Shown here: piece by piece, positions 43,181-54,156 of the stretch
Layout of the letters: each line of letters starts with the position of its first letter
Position numbering within the stretch: position 1 is the stretch's first letter
DNA from: Hymenopus coronatus
Taxonomy: Eukaryota; Arthropoda; Insecta; Mantodea; Hymenopodidae
Direction of reading: 5' to 3'
Assembly (NCBI GenBank): GCA_030762935.1
Contig: CM060890.1
Location: 148,741,629 to 148,805,628 of the forward strand
DNA: 64,000 nucleotides
Made by a program: the position numbers and the translations under genes
The notes under the pieces: model-generated
Seen by the model: the letters and a program-made list of their open reading frames with translations, nothing else
Databases searched by the model: none
Told to the model about the DNA's origin: nothing

Positions 43181-44067
43181 AATATAATAAATAAAATAAG
43201 AAAACTAATATAAAAGAACGAGGGGAAAGAGGTTGCAGTGACTAACTAAATAAGTGACTAAAGGTATTAAGAAGGAAATATATTGGAATGAGCAATAGAG
43301 TTGAAATTTGTAAAGAATGTTTATTCTGTACACGAAAAGAAACTATTGCTGATAGGAGATTTAAGAATATGAGATTTATTTGGTAACGTGGGTCAGAAAG
43401 TAAATAGGACAATAGAAATGTTGTGTTTAGAGTGTGACAAAGGAGAAGCATTAATGACGAAGGGTACTTTAGACCTGATAGGAGCAAAGTCTAATGCTTT
43501 AGCCAAATTTATTTCGTGAGCTGAGACCGATGTTCACAGAAATTACTAACCAATAGAAATTAAGAAATATTGAACTTCGGATCCATTCGTGTCAGATTGT
43601 AGAAAATAAGAGGAGCCTTGAGAAATGTGTCTAGGCCCGAAGGAAGGTTGCGGTCATGGATGCAGATTGAGAGAAGTTGCTTAAAAACTATCAGAGGTGC
43701 TGAGCAGACGTGTTGTAAAATAATGTTTAGCCTCAGTGCTGCGATATAAAGTAGGTGTGTCTTTATTTTAGGAAAGTGAGCGGTGGACAGAGCTCACATG
43801 GGAATACTTGGCAAATAGGGTAAATCTGGGTAAATTTACAGAAGTTTATTGTAAGAAACTTATTCAGTGTGGGGGAATAACATTAGTAAATGAGGGAACG
43901 GAAGTCAGAGGGGACAAATAATTTAATGTATCAAAATGGGGTAATCCGCTTTTTTTTTCTTCACACATACCCTGAGAAAATCCCTAAAAGAGATCCTGCT
44001 CTTAATCCCTTCTTATTTGTCCAAATCCTACCATAAAATGACAAACCAACCATAAAATTCTCGTCAC
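43181..44067. other. Unclassified AT-rich interval
   Basis: No HINE-like DNA and no recognised coding. One open minus frame (43487-43242, Leu/Ser-rich) has no motif. Short T-run at 43951-43959. Confidence 0.4.
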
Positions 44068-44207
44068 AGAGGCTATTCCCAGAAAATTCAAGATATAAAT
44101 TTTATTTCTAATGTAAATGGCTTAATACAAGAGAGTTTTTATCGAAATCAAACTTTTCAATTGTTTTGCATGTAAAGGGTAGTTGGGAGTGGGGGGGGAT
44201 TTTCTTA
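44068..44207 (-). mobile_element. HINE-like middle fragment
   Basis: CAGAGGCTATTCCCAGAAAA to GGGTAGTTGGGAGTGGGG, then broken by a Tc1-like scrap. Confidence 0.75.
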
Positions 44208-44214
44208 GCAGGTG

Positions 44215-44395
44215 CAATCTGTTTTCCTGACATATTCAACAACTGAAAGATGCTATCTCACAATAACTTGCTTATATTCCAAGATGTCATTTGCAAAATG
44301 CTGTACAAGAAGTTGCAGAGAGGATGGTGTACGATAAGCGGAGGACATCTACACAATGTTTCATAAAGCCCCATTGTGTCCAGTATGTGTGTCTG
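44215..44395 (+). pseudogene. Tc1-like transposase C-terminal scrap
   Basis: The plus strand reads AVQEVAERMVYDKRRTSTQC then FIKPHCV, close to the scrap at 60950-61060 (IANIPRCQ..AEHVIAERRTCSQ and PICDFL-type end). The two are remnants of one family whose members end with a (H/E)V(I/V).R segment. Confidence 0.55.
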
Positions 44396-44498
44396 TGTTG
44401 TTTTTTACTTTCTCTAGCACGTGTGTACATAGTACACAGTAGCCGAAGAAGGTATTGTAATCCACCCAAAATTCGGTGTCGAGATTTTGCCGGAAATC

Positions 44499-46133
44499 CA
44501 GAAAGTAAGTCCCGATCGCGTCCAGAAATGCACCTTCAGTCGGATAGGAATGCGCGTACGCTGCAGAAGAGAGGAAGTATGTGGTAACATTGTAGTAAAG
44601 TTTCAGTTTTGTGACGGCAGTGGTTACCGCTCTGTGCTAGGAGAAAATGGCTGCTCCGGTATTGTCTCCCGCCACATGCGAGGTTCGTGCACTCACCCGA
44701 TTTTTGCCTGCTCAAAAGTAATCTCCAACAGGGATCCATCATCAATTGTGTCACAGTATGGTGCAGGCAATTCTCGGAAGGAAGAACCAATATTCACGAC
44801 GAAGACCGTCCCTGGTGACGCCAGAAGTGTTGGAAAGTGTACGGCAAGCGCTTCACAATTTCACAACTCTCTTGTCAGTTTCCCCAGATGTCTCGCTCGC
44901 TTGTGCACCAACTTGTCTCCCAGTGGCTTGCTTTTCACAAAGTGTGCACAAGCTGGGACCTAGACAACTGACAGATGAACGCATAAACTCAGGCGGGCAA
45001 TCCAGAGGTGTAATGTTGACAAGAGGCATTACCTTGTGCATGACAATGCAAAACCCCATACAGGCAACGCCACACGACATGTGTTGAATAAGTTGGGATG
45101 GGAGGTCTCCGAACATCCACCCTACAGCCCCGACCTGGCTCCAAGTGGCTTTCATCTCTTCCGTCTCATGAAGCGTTTTCTGGCAGGAAATCGTTTTCAC
45201 GGTGACGCTGAGGTGCAGAATGAACTGAGACTTCGTGACTGCGGACATTGGCGGCAGAATCCTAAGACTTGGACTTACAATTGAGGGGCTCAGTGCCAGA
45301 GGGAGCTATCCCACACATTGTGAAAAAATGAGATTTTTTTGTTTTTAGACAGCTTCTGCCATCTCTCATGTCTGTAGAAATCTTGGTAATATTTACTGTT
45401 TTAGAGTGCCATCTACAGTAACTTACAGAAACTGTGTCATTTTCCAAAGTGAGAAAGTTTGTGCCAGATGGGGATATCCCACTATGAAGTTGCCTGCTAT
45501 TTAAAGAACAATGCCACCAAACTTACAGAACTTTAACTATTTTAATAGTATTGTTTAAACTATAGGCCAAGAAATAATGATTTTATGCCTTAATACGTGA
45601 AATAGAATATAATGTATGATTATTATTAAACATTAAGAATATTGTGTAAATAGTTGAAATTTTAGGCATTATACTATGCTGTAGATTATTCTGTTTTTCA
45701 AAATGGAGGTAAATAGCATAGCTAGTGAAGGAAAGAAACGAATATGCAAGCAAAACATATGGAAAAAAGTTGTTGCTAAACGAAAAAGAAACAATGGTGA
45801 GGAATATGAATAATATCATGCTTAGTTTCTCTCTCTGCATAAATACATTTTTAGTAAATAATACGGTTTGCAATGCTAAATAAATAAAAGAAACTGTTAA
45901 ATATCACTTTTTTGTATTTTCTAGAACATTTCAAAATGTGGATCAAATGCTGGATTTAAAAAAGTTGTACCTCAATATTACATTTTTCACCAAATCAACA
46001 ACTCTAATAAAACTCCTTTTTTCTCAAATTTAGCTATTTGTGGGATAGCTCCCTCTGGCGTTGAGCCCCTCAATTAATGGTGCACCGTTACAATAAATGC
46101 CTCAACAACGGTGGTGACTATGTTGAAAAGTAG
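44499..46133 (+). pseudogene. Mariner transposon with interrupted transposase
   Basis: The 5' TIR CAGAAAGTAAGTCCCGA (44499-44515) is matched by inverse copies TCGGGACTTACTTTCTG in the array downstream. Transposase text begins MAAPVLSPATCEVRALTRFL (44648) and needs frame changes. Landmarks: DEDRPSLVTPEVLESVRQAL (about 44795-44855), LVHQLVSQWLAFHKVC (about 44900-44950), PRQLTDERI (44960-44990). A central deletion removes the first catalytic Asp region. Next come LVHDNAKPHTGNATRHVLNK (45030-45090) and EHPPYSPDLAPSGFHLF (45112-45162). The C-terminus MVHRYNKCLNNGGDYVEK plus TAG lies at 46077-46133, after a MITE inserted at 45281. The family is mariner proper (HDNA, HPPYSPDLAP). It is dead through deletion, frameshifts and insertion. 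Confidence 0.88.
45281..46073. mobile_element. 793-bp MITE nested in the mariner ORF
   Basis: TIRs of about 35 bp: TTGAGGGGCTCA, a variable triplet, CCAGAGGGAGCTATCCCACA at 45281-45315, inverse at the right end. AATT overlaps both ends (candidate target duplication or palindromic terminus). A third partial copy of the TIR core (GCCAGATGGGGATATCCCAC, about 45463-45482) lies internally. No transposase inside. The mariner reading frame on either side shows the insertion point lies about 17 codons before its stop. Confidence 0.88.
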
Positions 46134-48385
46134 CCAGCGAGTCTATGCAATTATACAATAAACATTCCTTACTTTCTGCATGCACCTCGTGTTTTGAGGT
46201 CCCGTGAGCCACAAAAAGTAGCCAGCGAGTCTATGTAATTATACCAATAAACATTCCTTACTTTCTGCATGCACCTCGTGTTTTGAGGTCCCGTGAGCCA
46301 CAAAAAGTAGTCAGCGAGTCTATGTAATTATACCAATAAACATTCCTTACTTTCTGCATGCACCTCGTGTTTTGAGGTCCCGTGAGCCACAAAAAGTAGC
46401 CAGCGAGTCTATGCAATTATACCAATAAACATTCCTTACTTTCTGCATGCACCTCGTGTTTTGAGGTCCCGTGAGCCACAAAAAGTAGCCAGCGAGTCTA
46501 TGTAATTATACAATAAACATTCCTTACTTTCTGCATGCACCTCGTGTTTTGAGGTCCCGTGAGCCACAAAAAGTAGCCAGCGAGTCTATGTAATTATACA
46601 ATAAACATTCCTTACTTTCTGCATGCACCTCGTGTTTTGAGGTCCCGTGAGCCACAAAAAGTAGTCAGCGAGTCTATGTAATTATACCAATAAACATTCC
46701 TTACTTTCTGCATGCACCTCGTGTTTTGAGGTCCCGTGAGCCACAAAAAGTAGTCAGCGAGTCTATGTAATTATACAATAAACATTCCTTACTTAGTGAT
46801 GTCGGGACTTACTTTCTGCATGCACCTCGCATTTTGAGGTCCCGTGAGCCACAAAAGGTAGCCAGCGAGTCTATGTAATTATACCAATAAACATTCCTTA
46901 CTTTCTGCATGCACCTCGTGTTTTGAGGTCCCATGAGCCACAAAAAGTAGTCAGCGAGTCTATGTAATTATACAATAAACATTCCTTACTTAGTGATGTC
47001 GGGACTTACTTTCTGCATGCACCTCGCATTTTGAGGTCCCGTGAGCCACAAAAGGTAGCCAGCGAGTCTATGTAATTATACCAATAAACATTCCTTACTT
47101 TCTGCATGCACCTCGTGTTTTGAGGTCCCGTGAGCCACAAAAAGTAGTCAGCGAGTCTATGTAATTATACCAATAAACATTCCTTACTTTCTGCATGCAC
47201 CTCGTGTTTTGAGGTCCCGTGAGCCACAAAAGGTAGCCAGCGAGTCTATGTAATTATACCAATAAACATTCCTTACTTTCTGCATGCACCTCGTGTTTTG
47301 AGGTCCCGTGAGCCACAAAAAGTAGTCAGCGAGTCTATGTAATTATACAATAAACATTCCTTACTTTCTGCATGCACCTCGTGTTTTGAGGTCCCGTGAG
47401 CCACAAAAAGTAGTCAGCGAGTCTATGTAATTATACAATAAACATTCCTTACTTTCTGCATGCACCTCGTGTTTTGAGGTCCCGTGAGCCACAAAAAGTA
47501 GCCAGCGAGTCTATGTAATTATACAATAAACATTCCTTACTGATGTCGGGACTTACTTTCTGCATGCACCTCGTGTTTTGAGGTCCCGTGAGCCACAAAA
47601 AGTAGTCAGCGAGTCTATGTAATTATACCAATAAACATTCCTTACTTTCTGCATGCACCTCGTGTTTTGAGGTCCCGTGAGCCACAAAAAGTAGCCAGCG
47701 AGTCTATGTAATTATACCAATAAACATTCCTTACTTTCTGCATGCACCTCGTGTTTTGAGGTCCCATGAGCCACAAAAAGTAGTCAGCGAGTCTATGTAA
47801 TTATACAATAAACATTCCTTACTTAGTGATGTCGGGACTTACTTTCTGCATGCACCTCGCATTTTGAGGTCCCGTGAGCCACAAAAGGTAGCCAGCGAGT
47901 CTATGTAATTATACCAATAAACATTCCTTACTTTCTGCATGCACCTCGTGTTTTGAGGTCCCGTGAGCCACAAAAAGTAGTCAGCGAGTCTATGTAATTA
48001 TACAATAAACATTCCTTACTTTCTGCATGCACCTCGTGTTTTGAGGTCCCGTGAGCCACAAAAAGTAGTCAGCGAGTCTATGTAATTATACAATAAACAT
48101 TCCTTACTGATGTCGGGACTTACTTTCTGCATGCACCTCGTGTTTTGAGGTCCCGTGAGCCACAAAAAGTAGTCAGCGAGTCTATGTAATTATACCAATA
48201 TACATTTCTTACTGATGTCGGGACTTACTTTCTGCATGCACCTCGCATTTTGAGGTCCCGTGAGCCACAAAAGGTAGCCAGCGAGTCTATGTAATTATAC
48301 CAATAAACATTCCTTACTTACTGATGTCGGGACTTTCTTTCTGCATGCACCTCGCATTTTGAGGTCCCGTGAGCCACAAAAAGTA
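46126..48385 (+). repeat. About 24-unit array of mariner 3' end plus HINE-like flank
   Basis: Basic unit 88-90 bp: AAAAGTAGCCAGCGAGTC, TATGTAATTATACCAATAAA, CATTCCTTACT, TTCTGCATGCACCTCGTG, TTTTGAGGTCCCGTGAGCC, AC. The first bases are the mariner stop codon and 3' UTR. Seven units keep the whole 3' TIR (GATGTCGGGACTTACTTTCTG, near 46797, 46994, 47541, 47829, 48109, 48212, 48325); in the others a deletion between two TTACT repeats removes it. The part TGTTTTGAGGTCCCGTGAGC is HINE-like host sequence (consensus TGTTTTGGGTCCCCTGAATC). Borders share AAAAGTA (46126-46132 and 48379-48385). Confidence 0.95.
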
Positions 48386-48992
48386 CTTTTAGGAGAAAAA
48401 AAACCGTGTGTCTGTGGAGAGCATAGCTCAAAACCGTCAAGTCCGTTAAATACCAAACTTGGTATTTATGTTTAATATCCTTCACGAAGATTTTCAAGAA
48501 AACCCCCCACCACAAACTAGCCTTTGTATGAACGATTTTGATCTCTGAAAGTCTCTCTATTGTGGATGAATTTTACAAAAGTTTGCATAACGGTTAAACC
48601 GTAAGAGATACACAAAAACATATTGAACAAAAACGCAGATTTCATGAATACACATACGTAATTATGTTTTTCTTGCAGAGCTGACCGTTTTCCAAGTATC
48701 CCTTTTTATTGCTTTCAAATGTAAACTACTTAACGTTTCTCAAATGGGACCATGCAAAGTGAACCGAAGCTCAATTGTTTCACATAGCGACCAGCTTTTA
48801 AATGATCTGACTGTCGTTTTAGCATTATGTGTCCCCTTATTTCCCTTCTACTTGCAGGAGACATGTAATAAACTAATTCTGCTACTGTTTATCTCGATTA
48901 GCATGATGTACATAAAATAATAGTTTGTAAGATTACTTTCATATGGAGCAGCTAGAGAAACTTATGTAAATGGAACACAGAAGGTTTTCTTT

Positions 48993-50344
48993 TTTTTTTT
49001 CTTTTCTTGCTCAAATATTTTATTTATAACGGTTTAAAGTTTGAAGTAAGACCCTATATTAAAGATTTATATTACTGCCACAAAAAAGAAATAATATGAG
49101 GTAGCGATTTTCTGGTATTGTTTTCACGATAGTCGCTGTTTCGTCTAATTTTTCCTTGATGGCAATTGACACGAATTCAATCATTTTAAAATAAGTGATT
49201 TGTTAGAAACGATGACATCAGGGAATTTCTTTATAAAGTCTGTGTTGGAGCAAAACACTCACATTCACATAATAACATACAGCTTCAGAGCAGACAACGT
49301 GAGCTAGGCTACCGCAGAGCGAGTACTAGGTAGTGGTTATCCAGACACGTCATTCAAGACAACCCGGATTTATACAAATGTTTCCAATCCACAAAGTAAA
49401 CAGAAAGTATTTAAATATATATGAACCCATGCATATAAATAAAGCATTAACTATAATATCACTATCTTATCAGCTATATCATAAGGTACCTACCTAAAGA
49501 ATTACACTGAAAACGAAGAACTCCTAAAAAAAATATCGGAAGCAAAATTTCCTTACCTTTTTTCTCTCATAAACTATTCAAGAAGAGAAATGAGAGTTTA
49601 TTAAGAGTTAAGAAGCTGAATCTAAGCAAAGTACTGAAAATAGTGAGCACAAATTGTTAGAATTTAAATTCCAGCAGTGTAACAAAAACTATTATTGCTG
49701 AGAAATTACCTTGTGTTGACATTCCTGCTGCCCCGTGGGTGTCTCGGTGCGCAGTTGCCATATTTTTTCGCTATCCGTCTACAGCGCCACATGCTGTCCT
49801 GCTTTCTCTAAAATATCTTCTTTCCAAGCATTTTCTGTCACAGTTCTCGTATGTTCAACTAGTTTTCTCCATTTCTCACTAGTTACCTCATCTATTCCTT
49901 ACAACATTGGGTCCTGCACTTCACTAAATGTAAGAGTCTTATTATTTCGGCTAACATAACCTCAACTCACGGCTGTAAAACATTTTCAAATGACAGTGTC
50001 ACTCGTGATAGTTCTAGGATGAGAGCAAGAGCAATATCCGCGATATACAAAAGGTAGTATCAATTATAAACGTAAATCACTGTGCGTAGCACAACCAAAC
50101 TTTTCACAGAATGAAATCAGACCAATCAAGTGTGAGAACGCGCGCGTGAATTTCCACTGAACCTGTAGATGTTACAACACTGATGACGTGATTGACGTTG
50201 TGTATTCTTACACTGTGATTGGTCAGTAACCTGACGAGCCCTGTCAGAAGACAAACTTTTCGGGATTCAGTCTTATTAAATATCATTTGGGCAGGCTTCA
50301 CTGTATAAAGGCATTTCTTAGAATCATACAGAGATAATTCCATT
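48993..50344. other. Non-HINE interval
   Basis: Apart from the transposase scrap at 49785-49935, no element is recognised. A T/C-rich run is at 48988-49010. At 50190-50230 TGACGTGATTGACGTTG and CTGTGATTGGTCAG contain CRE-like and inverted CCAAT motifs that could mark a promoter, but no start can be tied to them. Confidence 0.35.
49785..49935 (-). pseudogene. Transposase-like C-terminal scrap
   Basis: The minus strand reads LTFSEVQDPML, a stop, then GIDEVTSEKWRKLVEHTRTV and TENAWKED, ending at a TAG about 49787. The E(V/I)T..KW.KLVEHTR..E..W pattern resembles the C-terminal tail of insect DDE transposases of the Tc1 group. Codon pattern and composition look coding; one internal stop. A host exon of unknown family is the alternative. 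Confidence 0.4.
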
Positions 50345-51640
50345 CAGATTGAGATATACTGTACCTGTTTATTTTCCACACCAGTACTAGCACTAGGATA
50401 AACAGCAATATGATAGCAACAGATAGCACCTCTAGTAACAAACAGATATACTCTACCTGTTTATTCTCCACACCAGTACTAGCACTAGCATAAAGAGCAA
50501 TATGATAGCAACAGATAGCACCTCTAGTAACAAACAGATTACGATAAACAGCAATATGATAGCAACAGATAGCACCTCTAGTAACAAACAGATATACTGT
50601 ACCTGTTTATTTTCCACACCAGTACTAGCACTAGGATAAACAGCAATATGATAGCAACAGATAGCACCTCTAGTAACAAACAGATATACTGTACCTGTTT
50701 ATTTTCCACACCAGTACTAGCACTAGGATAAACAGCAATATGATAGCAACAGATAGCACCTCTAGTAACAAACAGATATACTGTACCTGTTTATTTTCCA
50801 CACCAGTACTAGCACTAGGATAAACAGCAATATGATAGCAACAGATAGCACCTCTAGTAACAAACAGATTACGATAAACAGCAATATGATAGCAACAGAT
50901 AGCACCTCTAGTAACAAACAGATTACGATAAACAGCAATATGATAGCAACAGATAGCACCTCTAGTAACAAACAGATATACTGTACCTGTTTATTTTCCA
51001 CACCAGTACTAGCACTAGGATAAAGAGCAATATGATAGCAACAGATAGCACCTCTAGTAACAAACAGATATACTCTACCTGTTTATTCTCCACACCAGTA
51101 CTAGCACTAGCATAAAGAGCAATATGATAGCAACAGATAGCACCTCTAGTAACAAACAGATTACGATAAACAGCAATATGATAGCAACAGATAGCACCTC
51201 TAGTAACAAACAGATTACGATAAACAGCAATATGATAGCAACAGATAGCACCTCTAGTAACAAACAGATATACTGTACCTGTTTATTCTCCACACCAGTA
51301 CTAGCACTAGCATAAAGAGCAATATGATAGCAACAGATAGCACCTCTGTATTAACAAACAGATATACTGTACCTGTTTATTCTCCACACCAGTACTAGCA
51401 CTAGGATAAACAGCAATATGATAGCAACAGATAGCACCTCTAGTAACAAACAGATATACTGTACCTGTTTATTCTCCACACCAGTACTAGCACTAGGATA
51501 AACAGCAATATGATAGCAACAGATAGCACCTCTAGTAACAAACAGATATACTGTACCTATTTATTCTCCACACCAGTACTAGCACTAGCATAAACAGCAA
51601 TATGATAGCAACAGATAGCACCTCTGTAGTAACAAACAGC
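50345..51640 (-). repeat. 92/54-bp tandem array derived from a coding exon
   Basis: Long unit (92 bp, plus strand): ATATACTGTACCTGTTTATT, TTCCACACCAGTACTAGCAC, TAGGATAAACAGCAATATGA, TAGCAACAGATAGCACCTCT, AGTAACAAACAG. Short unit (54 bp) lacks the 38-bp segment with the CCAGTACTAGCAC core. Long-unit starts include about 50450, 50592, 50684, 50776, 50968, 51362, 51454 and 51546. On the minus strand each unit repeats the second half of the exon at 51557-51702 with its splice donor. The 54-bp form is in frame and yields ICLLLEVLSVAIILLFIV repeats. Confidence 0.94.
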
Positions 51641-51702
51641 AGCCTGTGCAGATCGTCAACTTCTGCTTTGAATCTCAAAGCAAATTCCTGAGTTGTCATG
51701 TT
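51557..51702 (-). CDS. Candidate exon, single membrane segment, unknown protein
   Basis: The minus strand has a good 3' splice site (CACTATTTCACGGTTTCAG, AG at 51704-51703), then AACATG. The frame gives MTTQEFALRFKAEVDDLHRL, then LFVTTEVLSVAIILLFMLVL, then VLVWRIN, and a donor ATAG|GTACAG (51557|51556). That is an acidic/amphipathic 20-residue N-terminus, one strongly hydrophobic helix of about 22 residues (roughly residues 26-46) and a basic end (WRIN/R), the profile of a small single-pass membrane protein or the first coding exon of one. No family is recognised. Its second half is the progenitor of the array downstream, whose copies carry extra potential donors. A processed or TE origin cannot be excluded. 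Confidence 0.4.
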
Positions 51703-52111
51703 CTGAAACCGTGAAATAGTGCAAATTAAAGATAGACAAATCAACGGCGGTTAAAGTAGTTTAAAAATTAAGTGGAAGGATTCACGCCTAATTTGCAAAA
51801 TTTACAATATTTTTAATAGTTTTAAAAAACATTCAGTTTGTTTTAATCTAATACTTATTTTCGTAAGTTCATATTTTGACTACGCCATGCGGTCGTAATC
51901 GCCGCACGTGTGTGAGTGATTTCCGACGAAAGTCAAAACTGATGGTTGATGTGCATTGTTACGCCTGCGTGAGCGGATACTGTGCTGTCTGCAAGTTTTT
52001 GACTTCGAAGCTGCAATTTTTACACCTGCGTGAGTGGACACTTGTGCTGTTGGCAAATACTTCGACATCTAAACTGCCCATTGTTACACCTGAGTTCTGT
52101 TGCACGTAGTT
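51641..52111. other. Interval with three diverged ~60-bp repeats
   Basis: Between about 51950 and 52105 the phrase TTGTTACGCCTGCGTGAGCG, ATACTGTGCTGT...ACTTCGA recurs as TTTTTACACCTGCGTGAGTG, ACACTTGTGCTGT...ACTTCGA and once more truncated (TTGTTACACCTGAGTTC). No coding significance was found. Confidence 0.6.
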
Positions 52112-52308
52112 TAGTATTTTATAGGCTTTTCGCTTTTTAGTTTGCGTGTTTAGAGACAAACAAACACACACTATCTTTTTCTACAAATGCTCGTTTTTAA
52201 TAAACGGGGTTCTAAAACATGTACTTCCAGTATCATCTCGGTATAGACGTTTTGGGTGGAATGCAATACCTTCTTTACCTATGCACTATGTAGTAATTAT
52301 AAAATGTA
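52112..52308 (-). mobile_element. HINE-like 5' end fragment
   Basis: TTTTCGCTTTTTAGTTTGCG, TCTAAAACATGTACTTCCAG and ATGCAATACCTTC, with the 5' dyad degraded (CACTATGTAGTAATTAT). Confidence 0.75.
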
Positions 52309-53299
52309 AAAATACGCAAATAAATCATCGTATTGCCGTATTTGAAAACTAACAACACCTTTATCTTTAATAGTTTTCATTATTAAAAGCTCAGTTTTAT
52401 TTATCCAGACAAATTAAAACCAATCACTTTCAAATGTATTACAAAATATGTATTTGTTTCTTTTTGAAAAGTGGTAGCTACTTACTTTATAACATACACG
52501 TTATGTTTTATAGACTAAGCTCTTCTAAAATGATGTTTTTCTACGACCGACCGTAATTGAGTAGTTTGCCAGCTCATGTAAAATCGCAAACTTGAATCCA
52601 CGCGCAAAGAAGTGCAGCAAGCGTAAAGTAATTTTGTTCCAACTTTACGCTCGCCAAAATAATTCACGATGTTAGTGTGCATACATCACTGATCAACAGA
52701 CAAACAATTAAAATTAGTCGTGCACGATATAATGTTATGTTCAATGACAAATATTCTTTCGCAGCTCTAAGGATATCATAATTCTCATACAACAACAATA
52801 ATATTGGTTTGTCACGGCCTGCTATAACCGTACCGTCATCGCGCCCAGCAATGCGAAATAAATAACCAACTATAACCCTTGGTGAATGGCTCAAACTTAA
52901 CCTCAAATTTATTTCGTCTTTGGTTGCATTTCTTTTAATATCAGAGAATTCTCTTAGAAAAAATATTGTAAATACGCGAGCGTAAAGTTTCTTTTTGATT
53001 CTCGACTGCGTCTCGTTTCACAATATTCCCGCTCAAATAACTTTACGCTCTTACATCATAAATAAGTATTGACTTACATATTATATTCTTGTTAATGTTA
53101 CAAACCTTCACTAGCAAACTCAATACCTTTCTTTACAAACATTTAGGTATGCTTTCATGAAAACTGAAAGGAGATGAAAACCTCTCAAATGAAACGGAAT
53201 TTAATTTTCCCATAATATTAATCATTAGCGGAGTCGGTTGGCCATTGCATAATCTCTGCGTAAAACTCGACATATTCTGGAACAATATTCTTTAGTTAA
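52309..53299. other. AT-rich interval with a foldback structure
   Basis: Apart from the inverted-repeat unit at 52619-53051, nothing is recognised. Confidence 0.4.
52619..53051. repeat. Possible foldback/MITE: four alternating GCGTAAAGT motifs
   Basis: AAGCGTAAAGTAATTTTG at 52619, ACTTTACGCTCG at 52642, GAGCGTAAAGTTTC at about 52978 and ATAACTTTACGCTC at 53037. The outer pair are inverse (GCGTAAAGTTATT), bounding 433 bp. Each end carries its own small hairpin. Confidence 0.5.
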
Positions 53300-53563
53300 T
53301 TACGTCTTCCATTTTCGAAAATTTTGTTTTTCTCAAAAATGGCTCTAACGATTTTGATTAAAGTACCACATATTCAAGCCATTTCTATCACAAATAAAAT
53401 GTATATCTTGAATTTTCTGTGAATAGCTTCTAAACACCTGTTTATTCTGGATGAATTTTGCTTAATTTGGCATAACTAGTAAACCGTAAGATATAGACAT
53501 AAACTTACTTTACAAAGAATGTAGGCCTTGTTAAAATACACATGTTATGTCATATCTTTTTTT
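53300..53563 (+). mobile_element. HINE-like middle fragment
   Basis: TTTTCGAAAATTTTGTTTTT to GTTATGTCATATC. It stops in a T-run where the next copy starts. Confidence 0.82.
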
Positions 53564-53965
53564 TACCTTCTCTATACGTACTATGTACATACTGTATAGA
53601 GAAGGTATTGTATTGTACCCAAAAATTCGATACCGAGATTTCACCGGAAATACATGTTTTGGGTCCCCCTGAATCCAAAAGAAAGCATTTTTGGAAAAAG
53701 GTCCGTGAGTGTGCGTGTGGACAGCATAGCTCAAAAACTAAAATACCGTTGAATACCAAACTTGGTATTTAAGTTTGGTGTCTTCCAAGAATGCGACACG
53801 AAGATTTTCAAGAAAAACCCCCACCCCCTAATACCCTTTAATTGGAACTTTTTTTCGAAAATTTTGATTTTCTTAAATATGGCTGTAACGATTTTGTTTA
53901 AAATATCGTATATTAAAGATATTTACCTGACAAATAAAGTGTATATCTTGAATTTTCTAGTAATA
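53564..53965 (+). mobile_element. HINE-like 5' half
   Basis: TTTACCTTCTCTATACGTAC with dyad CTATGTACATACTGTATAG, GT tract short (GTGAGTGTGCGTGTGG), palindrome at 53754-53774. It breaks at GCCTCTGAAGACA, where the 5' dyad of the next copy begins. Confidence 0.88.
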
Positions 53966-54110
53966 GCCTCTGAAGACAATGTACATAGGGATAGAGAAGG
54001 TATTGTAATGCACCCAAAAATTCGATACCAAGATTTCACCGGAAATATATGTTATGGGGTCCCCTGAGTCCGAAAAAAGCATTTTTAAAAAAACGTCCGT
54101 GTGTGTGAGT

Positions 54111-54156
<46 letters not shown>

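Larger units (their letters stand above)
44402..48992 (+). mobile_element. HINE-like repeat split by a 3.9-kb nested insert
   Basis: 5' piece 44402-44498 (ACTTTCTCTAGCACG to GCCGGAAATC). The body resumes at 48386 (CTTTTAGGAGAAAAAAAACC, GTGTGTCTGTGG), has the palindrome at 48451-48470, and a 3' hairpin with loss (TATGTAAATGGAACACAG) near 48964-48981. Everything between is a mariner, a MITE inside it and a tandem array. Confidence 0.82.

Noticed and set aside
44487..45248. Minus-strand frames of 84-131 codons opposite the mariner
   Set aside because: Shadows of the plus-strand transposase, which has recognisable motifs.
46126..48385. Regularly spaced repeats that might suggest a CRISPR array
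   Set aside because: The repeats are contiguous with no unique spacers, units are near identical over their whole length, no cas-like gene is present and the DNA is eukaryotic.
50762..51293. Minus-strand proteins of 72-79 residues made of LLLEVLSVAIILLF repeats
   Set aside because: They are readings of the 54-bp array; initiating Met and ends fall in array DNA. Only the parent exon at 51557-51702 is kept as a candidate.
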